This document shows positions 43,017-50,850 of a DNA stretch of 61,132 nt, one piece after another. A model generated the notes under the pieces. The model made no database searches. It was given only the letters and a program-made list of their open reading frames with translations, and was not told the origin of the DNA. The number at the start of each line of letters is the position of its first letter. Position 1 is the stretch's first letter. Source of the DNA: Acidobacteriota bacterium (GTDB lineage Bacteria > Acidobacteriota > Terriglobia > Terriglobales > Acidobacteriaceae); NCBI GenBank assembly GCA_018268775.1, contig JAFDVV010000004.1:1-61132 (forward strand), read 5' to 3'. A program made the position numbers and the translations under genes.

Positions 43017-45211
43017 CGGAGATATGCCTCCACGAGACCGCCATCCACCGGGACGAGATGGCCTGTCGTTACCGGGGTCTTCGGGCCGGCGAGGAAGAGG
43101 ATCGCTTCGGCGCAGTCCCTGGGATCGATCGGCACATGGGTAAGCGTGCGCTTTGCGTAGAAGGCCGCGAGCTTGTTCCTGAGTGCGTCGTCGCTCTCGG
43201 AATCCTCGAAGGCAATATCGTATTTAGCGAGCGAGGCCTTTACGCGGTCGCGAGGAAACATCGTCGACCCCTTGACGACCGTTGCAGGTGATATGCCGTT
43301 GACGCGCACTGGCGAGAGCGTGACTGCCAACTCGCGCACGAGATGGCTTAGCGCAGCCTTCGATACGTCGTAGGCCTCGCTTCCCTTCTTTGCGACGACC
43401 GCGTTGGCTGAACTGGTAAGGACAACCGAGCCGCCGATTCCCTGCGCCTTGAAGACTTTGTTTGCTTCATCGGCAAGAAGGTAGTTGGCCGTGACGTTGA
43501 TCTCAAGCGTAGTGCCCCACTGCGCGTCGCTGATGACGCCGGTCGGAGACGACGGAAAGATCGCTGCCGTGTTGATTACCAGATCAACGCCGCCGAATGC
43601 GCTGACAGTCGCCTGCAATGCGGCCTGAATCGTTTCGCGTTTGGTGATGTCAATGGCAGCGGAGATAACGGCTTCTTTACCGGCGATCTTTTTGCACTCT
43701 TCTACAACGACCTCGGCGCCTTTGACATCGCGGTCGGCCACTACGATGTGTGCTCCGCGTTCGGCGGCCAGCAGAGCCGTCTCGCGGCCGATGCCGCTGC
43801 CTCCGCCGACAACGAGAACGACGCGGCGGCTCAGCTCCTTTTCAGGCGGCTGGCGACGAATCTTCGCCTCTTCGAGCGCCCAGTACTCAATGCGGAATGC
43901 CTCGCTGGGAGGAAGTGCCACGTAGTTCTCGTAGACCGTGAACTCTTCGGGGCCGGCGGCTGGTCCAGCCTGCGGAACCGAGGTGCATGGGATATCACCG
44001 GAGAGCGAGCCCGCTCCCTGCATCACGTGAATCGCGTTGGTGTAGAACTCGCCAGTGAGACGCGCTTCGGTCTTGTTCTTGCCGAAGGAGAACATGCCGA
44101 CGCCGGGCAAGAGGACGACGGTGGGGCTGGCGTCGCGTTGTGCGGGCGAATCCTTGAGCGCATGTTTCGCGTAGTACTCCGCATATTCGGCGCGATAGAT
44201 TTCAAGTGCCTTGTCGATGAGAGCAGGAATCTCTTTGGGGTCTCCCTTGGAGTCCCACTCGATGTACATCGGGCGAATCTTGGTGCGGATGAAATGGTCA
44301 GGGCAGCTCGTTCCCAGATGGGCCAGCTTCTTTGCCTGCGCGCTGTTGACGAACTCCAGCACATCGGGAGCGGAGACATAGTTTCCGATCCAGCGCTGCT
44401 TGCGGCTGACGGCCCCGCGAAGGTGTGCAAAGACCTGCTCCGCAACGGCACTGGAGTCCTTTCGAGTCTCGAAGAGAGCGCCGCCGAATGCCTTCTTGCC
44501 GCGCTTCGAATCGTGTTTTTCGATGAACTGCCCGATCTGGTCGATGATTGTGATGGTGTTCAGGTAGCTCTCGCGCTGCGTGTTGCCCCAGGTGAAGAGA
44601 CCGTGTCCGCCGAGGATGATTCCGTCGCAGTCGGGGTTCTCCTCCACGGCGCGCTTGAGCATCATGGCCAACTCAAAGCCCGGTCGCTGCCATGGGAGCC
44701 AGACGAGCTTGTGGCCGAACTCCTTGTTGAACTCCTCCATGCGTTCTTTGCCGTTGGCAGAGGCGGCGAGCGCAATCGCCCAGTCGGGATGCAGGTGATC
44801 GACGTGCGGAAATGGCAGGAACCCATGCAGAGGTGTATCGATAGAAGCCGCAACCGGATTGTTGCCAAAGGTGCAGAGGGTATACATCGCCACCATCTCG
44901 TCTTCGCGGGCAACGCCGGGATACACCTTCTCCATTGCGCGCAGACGGTCGAGGTAGAGCGTTGCGAAGCCCTCGCGCTTGATGGAGCCGAGGTCGCCAC
45001 CCGATCCCTTCACCCAGAGGACTTCCCTCGCGGTGCGGTCAAGCGGGTCCTGCAAGTCGAATTTGGAGCTGGTATTGCCTCCGCCGAAGTTCGTAATGCG
45101 GAGGTCGGAGCCAAGCAGGTTCGAGCGATAACGCAACAGCTCGGGAGCATCCAGCGTCTTCGCAACAGACTCGTCCCAACGGTCTTCTAAAAACCTTAGC
45201 GATGCAGCCAT
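43013..45211 (-). CDS. rhaEW: Bifunctional L-rhamnulose-1-phosphate aldolase / L-lactaldehyde dehydrogenase
   Basis: A 732-aa fusion. Residues 1-420 are a class II aldolase/adducin domain with GGGNTSSKF, metal-binding HVDHLHPDW and GGHGLFTWG. Residues about 470-732 are a short-chain dehydrogenase with cofactor loop VGGGSGIGRE and catalytic YDVSKAALSHL. The arrangement matches Bacillus RhaEW (YuxG): it cleaves L-rhamnulose-1-phosphate to DHAP and L-lactaldehyde and then oxidises the latter to L-lactate with NAD. ATG 45211 is chosen to match the family start MAASLRFLEDRW. A CAATAGAGA element lies upstream, next to the regulator's stop. Confidence 0.9.
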   Translation of the reverse strand: MAASLRFLEDRWDESVAKTLDAPELLRYRSNLLGSDLRITNFGGGNTSSKFDLQDPLDRTAREVLWVKGSGGDLGSIKREGFATLYLDRLRAMEKVYPGVAREDEMVAMYTLCTFGNNPVAASIDTPLHGFLPFPHVDHLHPDWAIALAASANGKERMEEFNKEFGHKLVWLPWQRPGFELAMMLKRAVEENPDCDGIILGGHGLFTWGNTQRESYLNTITIIDQIGQFIEKHDSKRGKKAFGGALFETRKDSSAVAEQVFAHLRGAVSRKQRWIGNYVSAPDVLEFVNSAQAKKLAHLGTSCPDHFIRTKIRPMYIEWDSKGDPKEIPALIDKALEIYRAEYAEYYAKHALKDSPAQRDASPTVVLLPGVGMFSFGKNKTEARLTGEFYTNAIHVMQGAGSLSGDIPCTSVPQAGPAAGPEEFTVYENYVALPPSEAFRIEYWALEEAKIRRQPPEKELSRRVVLVVGGGSGIGRETALLAAERGAHIVVADRDVKGAEVVVEECKKIAGKEAVISAAIDITKRETIQAALQATVSAFGGVDLVINTAAIFPSSPTGVISDAQWGTTLEINVTANYLLADEANKVFKAQGIGGSVVLTSSANAVVAKKGSEAYDVSKAALSHLVRELAVTLSPVRVNGISPATVVKGSTMFPRDRVKASLAKYDIAFEDSESDDALRNKLAAFYAKRTLTHVPIDPRDCAEAILFLAGPKTPVTTGHLVPVDGGLVEAYLR

Positions 45212-45315
45212 GGATAAATACCCGCTTCTTTCGTGGTTGGTCTCGACACAAAGAGACTCGCTATTCTTCGCGCACTCCCCATCATGCCACACCATAAACC
45301 ATTACAGCAACAGTT

Positions 45316-45330
45316 TCTCTATTGCACAAT
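45316..45330 (-). promoter_or_regulatory. Rhamnose operator candidate 1
   Basis: On the minus strand the site reads ATTGTGCAATAGAGA: the 10-bp palindrome ATTG-TG-CAAT followed by AGAGA. It lies about 105 nt upstream of the aldolase/dehydrogenase gene and touches the regulator's stop codon. CAATAGAGA recurs before rhaI and lutA. Confidence 0.55.
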
Positions 45331-46418
45331 CAATCGTCCAGCTCTTTGGTGTTGGTGACAAGGCGATGCTCGGCGAAGTTGTACGGCGGAACCGTAGTCC
45401 CATTCAAAAGCGCCAGTCCTATGTGCACCAGATGCGCACCATAGCTACCCGCCTCATGGGAGATGGTGCCGATCATGGGCGAGGATTTTTTACGAATTTC
45501 GACAATCGCTTCGGGAATGGCATCCTGCCCTACGATCGCTACCTGCTTCTCGCGCTTTGCTTCCTTGACGGCATCCAGCGCGCCAAGGGCGCTGGTGTCG
45601 TTCGCGGCGGCGATCAGGATGCCTTTTTCTTTTGGGTGCCGCGCAAGAAAGTCCCCAACCAGCTTTCTGCTCTTCTCTCTCATGCCGCGGCCATCCATTC
45701 TCACGAAAGATTCAATAGGGACATCGGGGAGCTTTGCCTTGATTGCCTCAAAGGCCCCGGTGATGCGGCTCTGTACAAGCTGTCCTGCTTCGGAGAGATC
45801 GAGGCCGAGCACCCAGGCGGCCTTGCCTTGCCACTGCTGCTCGGCATGTCTGGCGAGCAGGTCGCCAGCCTCGTATCCGACCCGGTAGTTGTCGACGCCA
45901 AAGTAGGTTGCATGAGGGTGTGGTATGTCGATTGCGACGAGCGGAATCCCGGCCGCAGAGATTTTGTCGGCGATAACGGGCGCAGCCTCCTGCTCCACCT
46001 GAAACTCGATGACGAGGTCTACCTTGCTGCGGACAAACTCCTCCGCATTCTGGATCGCGGTGGCCGCATCATAGCGATTGTCGAGCACGAGCAGGTCGAT
46101 GCCTGCATTGGCAGTCGCAGCGCTCAGGCTCTCCGTTACCGCAACGGAGAACGGCATCTCCGCACTCTGTGCAGCAAAGCCGAACCGTATCTTCTTTGGA
46201 CGGGAGACGATGCGGTAGAGGCCGTCGGAGCTGCGAGACAGATAACCGCGATGCACAAAGGTCTTCAGCACACGATAGACCGTGGTCTTGGAGACCCGCG
46301 ACCGGCGATGAATCGCCTCCAGCGACATCGGCTCGTTCTCGGTCTGGAGCAGTTCGAGGATGTCCAGCGCTTTCGACAACACGGGGATGAGATAGAGACG
46401 CTTCGCTGCTTTACTCAA
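45330..46418 (-). CDS. Rhamnose regulator: IclR-type helix-turn-helix fused to a LacI-type sugar-binding domain
   Basis: A 362-aa protein. Residues 8-75 are an IclR-like winged helix (VLSKALDILELLQTENEPMS, SKTTVYRVLKTFVHRGYL). From residue 78 a periplasmic-binding-protein type 1 fold follows (KIRFGFAAQSAEMPFSVAVT, VDLVIEFQVEQEAAPVIADK, ILIAAANDTSALGALDAV, IVGQDAIPEAI), as in LacI regulators and ABC sugar-binding proteins. There is no signal peptide, so it acts in the cytoplasm as a sugar-sensing regulator. The start is TTG 46418 with AGGAG 7 nt upstream. It lies between rhaI and the aldolase gene. The likely ligand is L-rhamnose or an intermediate. Confidence 0.82.
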   Translation of the reverse strand: MSKAAKRLYLIPVLSKALDILELLQTENEPMSLEAIHRRSRVSKTTVYRVLKTFVHRGYLSRSSDGLYRIVSRPKKIRFGFAAQSAEMPFSVAVTESLSAATANAGIDLLVLDNRYDAATAIQNAEEFVRSKVDLVIEFQVEQEAAPVIADKISAAGIPLVAIDIPHPHATYFGVDNYRVGYEAGDLLARHAEQQWQGKAAWVLGLDLSEAGQLVQSRITGAFEAIKAKLPDVPIESFVRMDGRGMREKSRKLVGDFLARHPKEKGILIAAANDTSALGALDAVKEAKREKQVAIVGQDAIPEAIVEIRKKSSPMIGTISHEAGSYGAHLVHIGLALLNGTTVPPYNFAEHRLVTNTKELDD

Positions 46419-46447
46419 CGGTGCTCCTTTGATTCACACAAGATCGA

Positions 46448-47638
46448 CTAGGCATAGCTGGCGACGCTGCCTGCATTCCGCGCCGCACGCACCTTCGCCG
46501 TCTCCTCGACGTAGCCGCTCACGCGCAGCTCCGTAAGCGGATCGGCGGCAAGCCCTTTGGATCGCCTCCACTCCTGCGCGATGGGACGAACATCGGTCCA
46601 GAAGCAGCCGCGAAAGTGCTCCTCGGCGGCTACGAGGTCGCACTTGTCCTGTAGCCCCGACAGCAGATCGCGGTCGACGAGAGCCGCACGCGCGTAGATC
46701 TCCTGGGCAGTCACCACAGTCTGTACAGCGGCTTCCAGCTTGCCTTTCAGGTTATGGCTCTGGTCGATCATAAAGGCCACGTCCGCCGCTCCCCTGGGAT
46801 CGCTGAGGAGCTCGTGGAAGATGCGGAAGACCTGGTAGGGATCGATGGAACCGATGGTGAGATCGTCGTCGGCATACTTGCGATCGTTGAAGTGGAAACC
46901 GCCAAGTGCGTCGAGATGAAGCAGCCATGCAACAATCTGCTCGATGTTCTGACCTGCGTAGTGGTGTCCGGTATCGACGAGCACCTTTGCCTGCGGCCCT
47001 GCTCGGTGCGCCAGCGCAAGCGCCATACCCCAGTCGGCGATGTCAGTGTGATAGAAGGCAGGCTCAAAAGGCTTGTACTCGACCAGCATGCGCTGGTTGG
47101 GAGCAAGAGCGGCATGCGTCTTCTCCAGGGCCTCACCGGTCCACTCGATACGACGACGGATGCTCTGGGTACCGGGATAGTTGGAGCCGTCCGCATCCCA
47201 GATGGAGATGTCGCGCGAGCCAAGCGCCTTTGCCAGCTCCACCGATTCAAGCAGATGCTGGACGGCGCACTCACGAATCTCCGGATCGGGGTTCGCCATG
47301 GCCCCGAACTTGTATCCCTGGCCCTGAAAGAGGTTCGGGTTGATCGAGCCAGATTTAACTCCGTACTTCTCCTCGAGGCGCTTGATCTCAGGGACGTCGG
47401 ATACGCCCTTTGGAAGGTCCCATAAAACATGCAACGCAATGGTTGGGGCAACACCGGTCAACCTGTTGACCTCGCCGGCATCGGCAAACTTTTCCTCGAT
47501 GGACGTTGCAGCGGCAGGCTGGATAAATTTTCCAAAGCGCGTTCCCGTATTGGCGAAGCCCCACGATGGAACTTCGATCTGGAAGCTGTCCAGGGCAGCG
47601 AAGACTCGCTCCTGCTGTGCCGTAGAAATTTTCGCCAT
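46448..47638 (-). CDS. rhaI: L-rhamnose isomerase (RhaI type)
   Basis: A 396-aa TIM-barrel isomerase resembling the Pseudomonas stutzeri L-rhamnose isomerase rather than E. coli RhaA. Metal and active-site stretches are LVEYKPFEPAFYHTDIADWG, VLVDTGHHYAGQNIEQIV, GGFHFNDRKYADDDLTIGSI and FMIDQSHNLKGKLEA. It converts L-rhamnose to L-rhamnulose, the first step of the pathway. GGAG lies before ATG 47638. A CAATAGAGA element is 28 nt upstream of the start. Confidence 0.92.
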   Translation of the reverse strand: MAKISTAQQERVFAALDSFQIEVPSWGFANTGTRFGKFIQPAAATSIEEKFADAGEVNRLTGVAPTIALHVLWDLPKGVSDVPEIKRLEEKYGVKSGSINPNLFQGQGYKFGAMANPDPEIRECAVQHLLESVELAKALGSRDISIWDADGSNYPGTQSIRRRIEWTGEALEKTHAALAPNQRMLVEYKPFEPAFYHTDIADWGMALALAHRAGPQAKVLVDTGHHYAGQNIEQIVAWLLHLDALGGFHFNDRKYADDDLTIGSIDPYQVFRIFHELLSDPRGAADVAFMIDQSHNLKGKLEAAVQTVVTAQEIYARAALVDRDLLSGLQDKCDLVAAEEHFRGCFWTDVRPIAQEWRRSKGLAADPLTELRVSGYVEETAKVRAARNAGSVASYA

Positions 47639-47665
47639 GTCCGCAACTCCCGATATGAAACTACA

Positions 47666-47681
47666 TCTCTATTGAAACAAT
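47666..47681 (-). promoter_or_regulatory. Rhamnose operator candidate 2
   Basis: Minus strand ATTGTTTCAATAGAGA: inverted ATTG-TTT-CAAT followed by AGAGA, between lutC and rhaI. It shares CAATAGAGA with the sites at 45316 and 50627. Confidence 0.55.
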
Positions 47682-47715
47682 AAACGCTAGATCGCGAGAC
47701 GGTGCGCTGTCAAAG

Positions 47716-48360
47716 CTATTCTTCGCCAACGAGCACGACATCGACGAACCGGGGACCATGAACGCCTTTGATCCGAGTCATCTCGATGTCGGCCGTCGCA
47801 GAAGGCCCGCTGAACAACGTTGTCGGAAGGTTGCGGGTCGGCTCCAGCAGACGCATGGCCTCAACCACCGTCTCTACCACCTGGTTCGTGGAAAGAATAC
47901 AGAGGTGGTAGTCGGGCACAAGCGTAAGGGCGCGCCTGCCCTGGCCTGACACGTTTTGCAGAACGATGGTCCCGGTCTCTGCGATCCCTAGCGTCGCCGT
48001 CGTCATGACGGAGGCAAAGCCATCCAGCTTGGCTGAGGAGAATCCGCGGTCGGCAACAAACTCCGCACCCTGCTGCCACTCCAAAGGCAGGCCCTCGGGC
48101 ACGAGAACGCGATGAACGCCGCGCCCGCTCAAGACACCTGCTACGGCCGCTCCTACTTCTGCGGCACTCGCGCGGTAGACACTGGCGTCGTACTCGCGGA
48201 GCCGCTCTTCGAAGAGATGCAGAATCTCTTTGCGAGAGAGCTGGGCGGACGATTGATAGCTGCGCTCAATCCCTGCATAAGCGGTCGCTGCCACTTCAGG
48301 TGAAGACACGCCTTTTGCCGACCGTATTTTCTGAAGAATTTCTTCTCGCGCCGCCGTCAT
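47716..48360 (-). CDS. lutC: Lactate utilization protein C (LUD domain)
   Basis: A 214-aa LUD/DUF162 protein: VHRVLVPEGLPLEWQ, TATLGIAETGTIVLQ, ALTLVPDYHLCILSTNQVVETV and LFSGPSATADIEMTRIKGVHGP are family signatures. With LutA and LutB it oxidises L-lactate to pyruvate. Start ATG 48360 overlaps the lutB stop as ATGA; a further upstream frame is not supported. It is the last of the three lut genes and is followed by rhaI after a 77-nt gap. Confidence 0.92.
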   Translation of the reverse strand: MTAAREEILQKIRSAKGVSSPEVAATAYAGIERSYQSSAQLSRKEILHLFEERLREYDASVYRASAAEVGAAVAGVLSGRGVHRVLVPEGLPLEWQQGAEFVADRGFSSAKLDGFASVMTTATLGIAETGTIVLQNVSGQGRRALTLVPDYHLCILSTNQVVETVVEAMRLLEPTRNLPTTLFSGPSATADIEMTRIKGVHGPRFVDVVLVGEE

Positions 48361-49826
48361 GCCTTGCCTCTCTTCTCCCACCAGTCGCGGAAGGTCTCTT
48401 TGGGCATCGCCTGCAGGTCTCGCGTGTCGGTCCAGCCGCCAAGAAGGCCGGGCAGCCAGCCGATCCATCCCGGTTTGGTGGCCTGCTTTTGTCCCACGAT
48501 GGAAAAGCTCCGCTTCTCCGATTTCACCAGCGGCAACTCCGCAATGCGGCCCAGACGCTGCGCCGCCCTGAAGCGTCGCTCGGAGCGAAAGACTGCGGCG
48601 ACGGCCTTCATCGCCAGGCTCTCCGGCGCGTACCATCCATTCTGCTCAACGACCTTGTTGCGGAGATGGATCAGCACCTCCGGTATGTTGATCTTGACCG
48701 GGCAGACCTCGTAGCACGCGCCGCACAGCGAAGACGCATAGGGCAGCGTCTGCGAGTGTTCCATATGCATCAACTGCGGCGTCAGGATCGCGCCGATCGG
48801 TCCGGCGTAAACACTGCCATAGGCATGACCTCCGGTCTGGCGATAGACCGGGCAGGCGTTCTGGCAGGCCGCGCAACGAATGCACTGGAGCGTCTGCCGT
48901 CCCTCGGAGTCTGCGAGTACGTTCGTTCGCCCGTTGTCGAGCAGAACGACGTGCATCGCCCGCGGTCCATCGCCGGGGTGAACGCCTGACCAGAGCGAGT
49001 TATATGGGTTCATCCGCTCGCCCGTTGCGGAACGCGGCAGAAGCTGGATGAGAGGCTCGAGGTCCTGCCACCGGGGAATGACCTTTTCAATACCGACGAC
49101 AGAGATCAACGTCTCAGGCAGAGTCAGGCACATGCGGCCGTTGCCTTCGCTCTCGACGATGCAGATGCCGCCGGTCTCGGCGATCAAAAAGTTCGCGCCG
49201 CTGACAGCGGTCTTCACGCGCAGAAACTTCTCGCGGAGGAACCTCCGCGCTGCGTCGGCAAGATCGGCAGGCTTGTCGCCGAGGTCGGGAAGGTTCATCG
49301 TCCGGCGAAAGATCTCGCGTATCTGTGCGCGGTTCTTGTGCAGCGCGGGAACGACGATGTGCGACGGCTGGTCTTCGCCAAGCTGAATGATCAACTCGGC
49401 GAGGTCGGTCTCATAGGCACGGATGCCCGCCGCCTCGAGCGCATTGTTCAACTGCACCTCTTCGGTCGTCATCGACTTGATCTTGATGACCTCCGAAGAT
49501 CCCGACTCCTTTACGAGGGCAACAACAATTCTTTGCGCTTCAGCAGCGTCGCGCGCCCAGTGGACGACGCCTCCCGCGCGGGTGAAGTTCCGCTCAAACT
49601 CATCGAGATACACATCGAGATGCTGAAGGGCGTGCGCGCGAATCTGGCGCGCGCTCTCGCGGAGCAACTGCCAGTCGTGTTTCTCTTCCACCAGCTTGCG
49701 GCGCTTGTTCTGAATAACATCGGTGGCGTGACGCACATTCTTGCGAAGCTGAGCATCGCCGAGCAGCATCTTCGCCGCGGTTTGAAACGCCGGAGCGGTA
49801 CGAGGGTCGAGAGGAACGCGGCTCAT
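48357..49826 (-). CDS. lutB: Lactate utilization iron-sulfur protein LutB
   Basis: A 489-aa protein with an N-terminal LUD domain (SSEVIKIKSMTTEEVQLNNA, FLIAETGGICIVESEGNGRM) and two 4Fe-4S ferredoxin motifs, CIRCAACQNACP and CGACYEVCP. A DUF3390-like C-terminus follows. It links LutA and LutC and passes electrons from L-lactate oxidation. It overlaps lutA by ATGA upstream and lutC by ATGA downstream, so the three proteins are translated in concert. Confidence 0.94.
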   Translation of the reverse strand: MSRVPLDPRTAPAFQTAAKMLLGDAQLRKNVRHATDVIQNKRRKLVEEKHDWQLLRESARQIRAHALQHLDVYLDEFERNFTRAGGVVHWARDAAEAQRIVVALVKESGSSEVIKIKSMTTEEVQLNNALEAAGIRAYETDLAELIIQLGEDQPSHIVVPALHKNRAQIREIFRRTMNLPDLGDKPADLADAARRFLREKFLRVKTAVSGANFLIAETGGICIVESEGNGRMCLTLPETLISVVGIEKVIPRWQDLEPLIQLLPRSATGERMNPYNSLWSGVHPGDGPRAMHVVLLDNGRTNVLADSEGRQTLQCIRCAACQNACPVYRQTGGHAYGSVYAGPIGAILTPQLMHMEHSQTLPYASSLCGACYEVCPVKINIPEVLIHLRNKVVEQNGWYAPESLAMKAVAAVFRSERRFRAAQRLGRIAELPLVKSEKRSFSIVGQKQATKPGWIGWLPGLLGGWTDTRDLQAMPKETFRDWWEKRGKA

Positions 49827-50608
49827 AACGTCACCTCCGTCCCGTCCGTGTCATTTGCCGCCTCGCTGGCTTCAGTGTTGGCAAGGATCTCGGCGATATG
49901 CCGCGTCATGACGCCCGTTCTCTGGCGATGCAAGGCTCCTTGAATGTGCATCAGGCAGGAATTGTCGCAGGCTGTGCACTCCTCTGCACCCGTATTCAAC
50001 ACAGCGCGGGTCTTCTCCGACAGCATCGCGCTCGACACGTCGGCATTCTTGACGGCAAATGTGCCGCCGAAACCGCAGCACTGCTCAAGATTTGCAATTT
50101 CGACCAGTTCGAGACCGCGCACGGCGTTCAGCAGCTTCTGCGGACCGTCGCCGAGACCGAGCGAACGGAGGCCGTGGCAACTCGCGTGGTAAGTGACGCG
50201 GTGCGGATAGTAGGCACCGACGTCCGTCAGTCCAAGTTTTTTCGTCAGGAACTCGGAGAACTCCCAGACGCGCGGAAGCAGTGCGGCGGTGCGCTGCCGC
50301 AGCGTGGCATCGCCGCCCTCGGCAACGATTCTCTCCGCCATCATAGGATAGTGCTCGCGCATCATGGCGACGCACGATGACGACGGAACAACCACGGCTT
50401 CGGCGTGTTCAAACTGCGAGACAAAGCGTGGAAGCAGCGGGAGCGCCTCCACCTGGTAGCCCGTGTTCCAGTGCATCTGACCGCAACAAGTCTGCCCTGG
50501 GGGAAACTCCACCGTATGCCCGAGGCGTTCGAGGACATCGACAACGGCCTTTCCCGTCGCGGGAAAGAGCGTGTCGTTATAACAGGTAATAAATAGCGCA
50601 ACCTTCAA
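49823..50608 (-). CDS. lutA: Lactate utilization protein A (Fe-S oxidoreductase)
   Basis: A 261-aa protein with two CCG domains: QTCCGQMHWNTGY and EQCCGFGGTFAVKN, the cysteine-rich motifs of LutA/GlpC-like subunits. It starts with KVALFITCYNDTLFP. TTG 50608 is taken as the start because AGGAG lies 7 nt upstream; the frame is also open from TTG 50629. It is the first gene of lutABC, directly behind a CAATAGAGA element, and supplies the L-lactate to pyruvate step for lactate produced from rhamnose. Confidence 0.92.
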   Translation of the reverse strand: MKVALFITCYNDTLFPATGKAVVDVLERLGHTVEFPPGQTCCGQMHWNTGYQVEALPLLPRFVSQFEHAEAVVVPSSSCVAMMREHYPMMAERIVAEGGDATLRQRTAALLPRVWEFSEFLTKKLGLTDVGAYYPHRVTYHASCHGLRSLGLGDGPQKLLNAVRGLELVEIANLEQCCGFGGTFAVKNADVSSAMLSEKTRAVLNTGAEECTACDNSCLMHIQGALHRQRTGVMTRHIAEILANTEASEAANDTDGTEVTL

Positions 50609-50626
50609 GTCGCAACTCCTGTATTC

Positions 50627-50635
50627 CAATAGAGA
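50627..50635 (+). promoter_or_regulatory. Rhamnose operator candidate 3
   Basis: CAATAGAGA on the plus strand (inside ATTCCAATAGAGAT), 19 nt upstream of the lutA start. It is in the opposite orientation to the two copies in front of the aldolase gene and rhaI, and its left half-site is weaker. Confidence 0.45.
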
Positions 50636-50850
50636 TTATATTTCCCAAAAGCAATTTGCGTTCGGTACGATTGCGGCAATCGCTTGTGGAGACAAAGAGG
50701 GCATCGGTAAGCGCTGGAAACTACCTGAGGACCGAAGAAACGGCGCCGGTACAACAGCGTTGAGTCGAGAAACCCGCGAGCTGCCCCCTTATGAGGCGGT
50801 CTTTGAGACATACTGATTAGCGGAGATCTATTCCCTTCGTCGAGGTCGGT

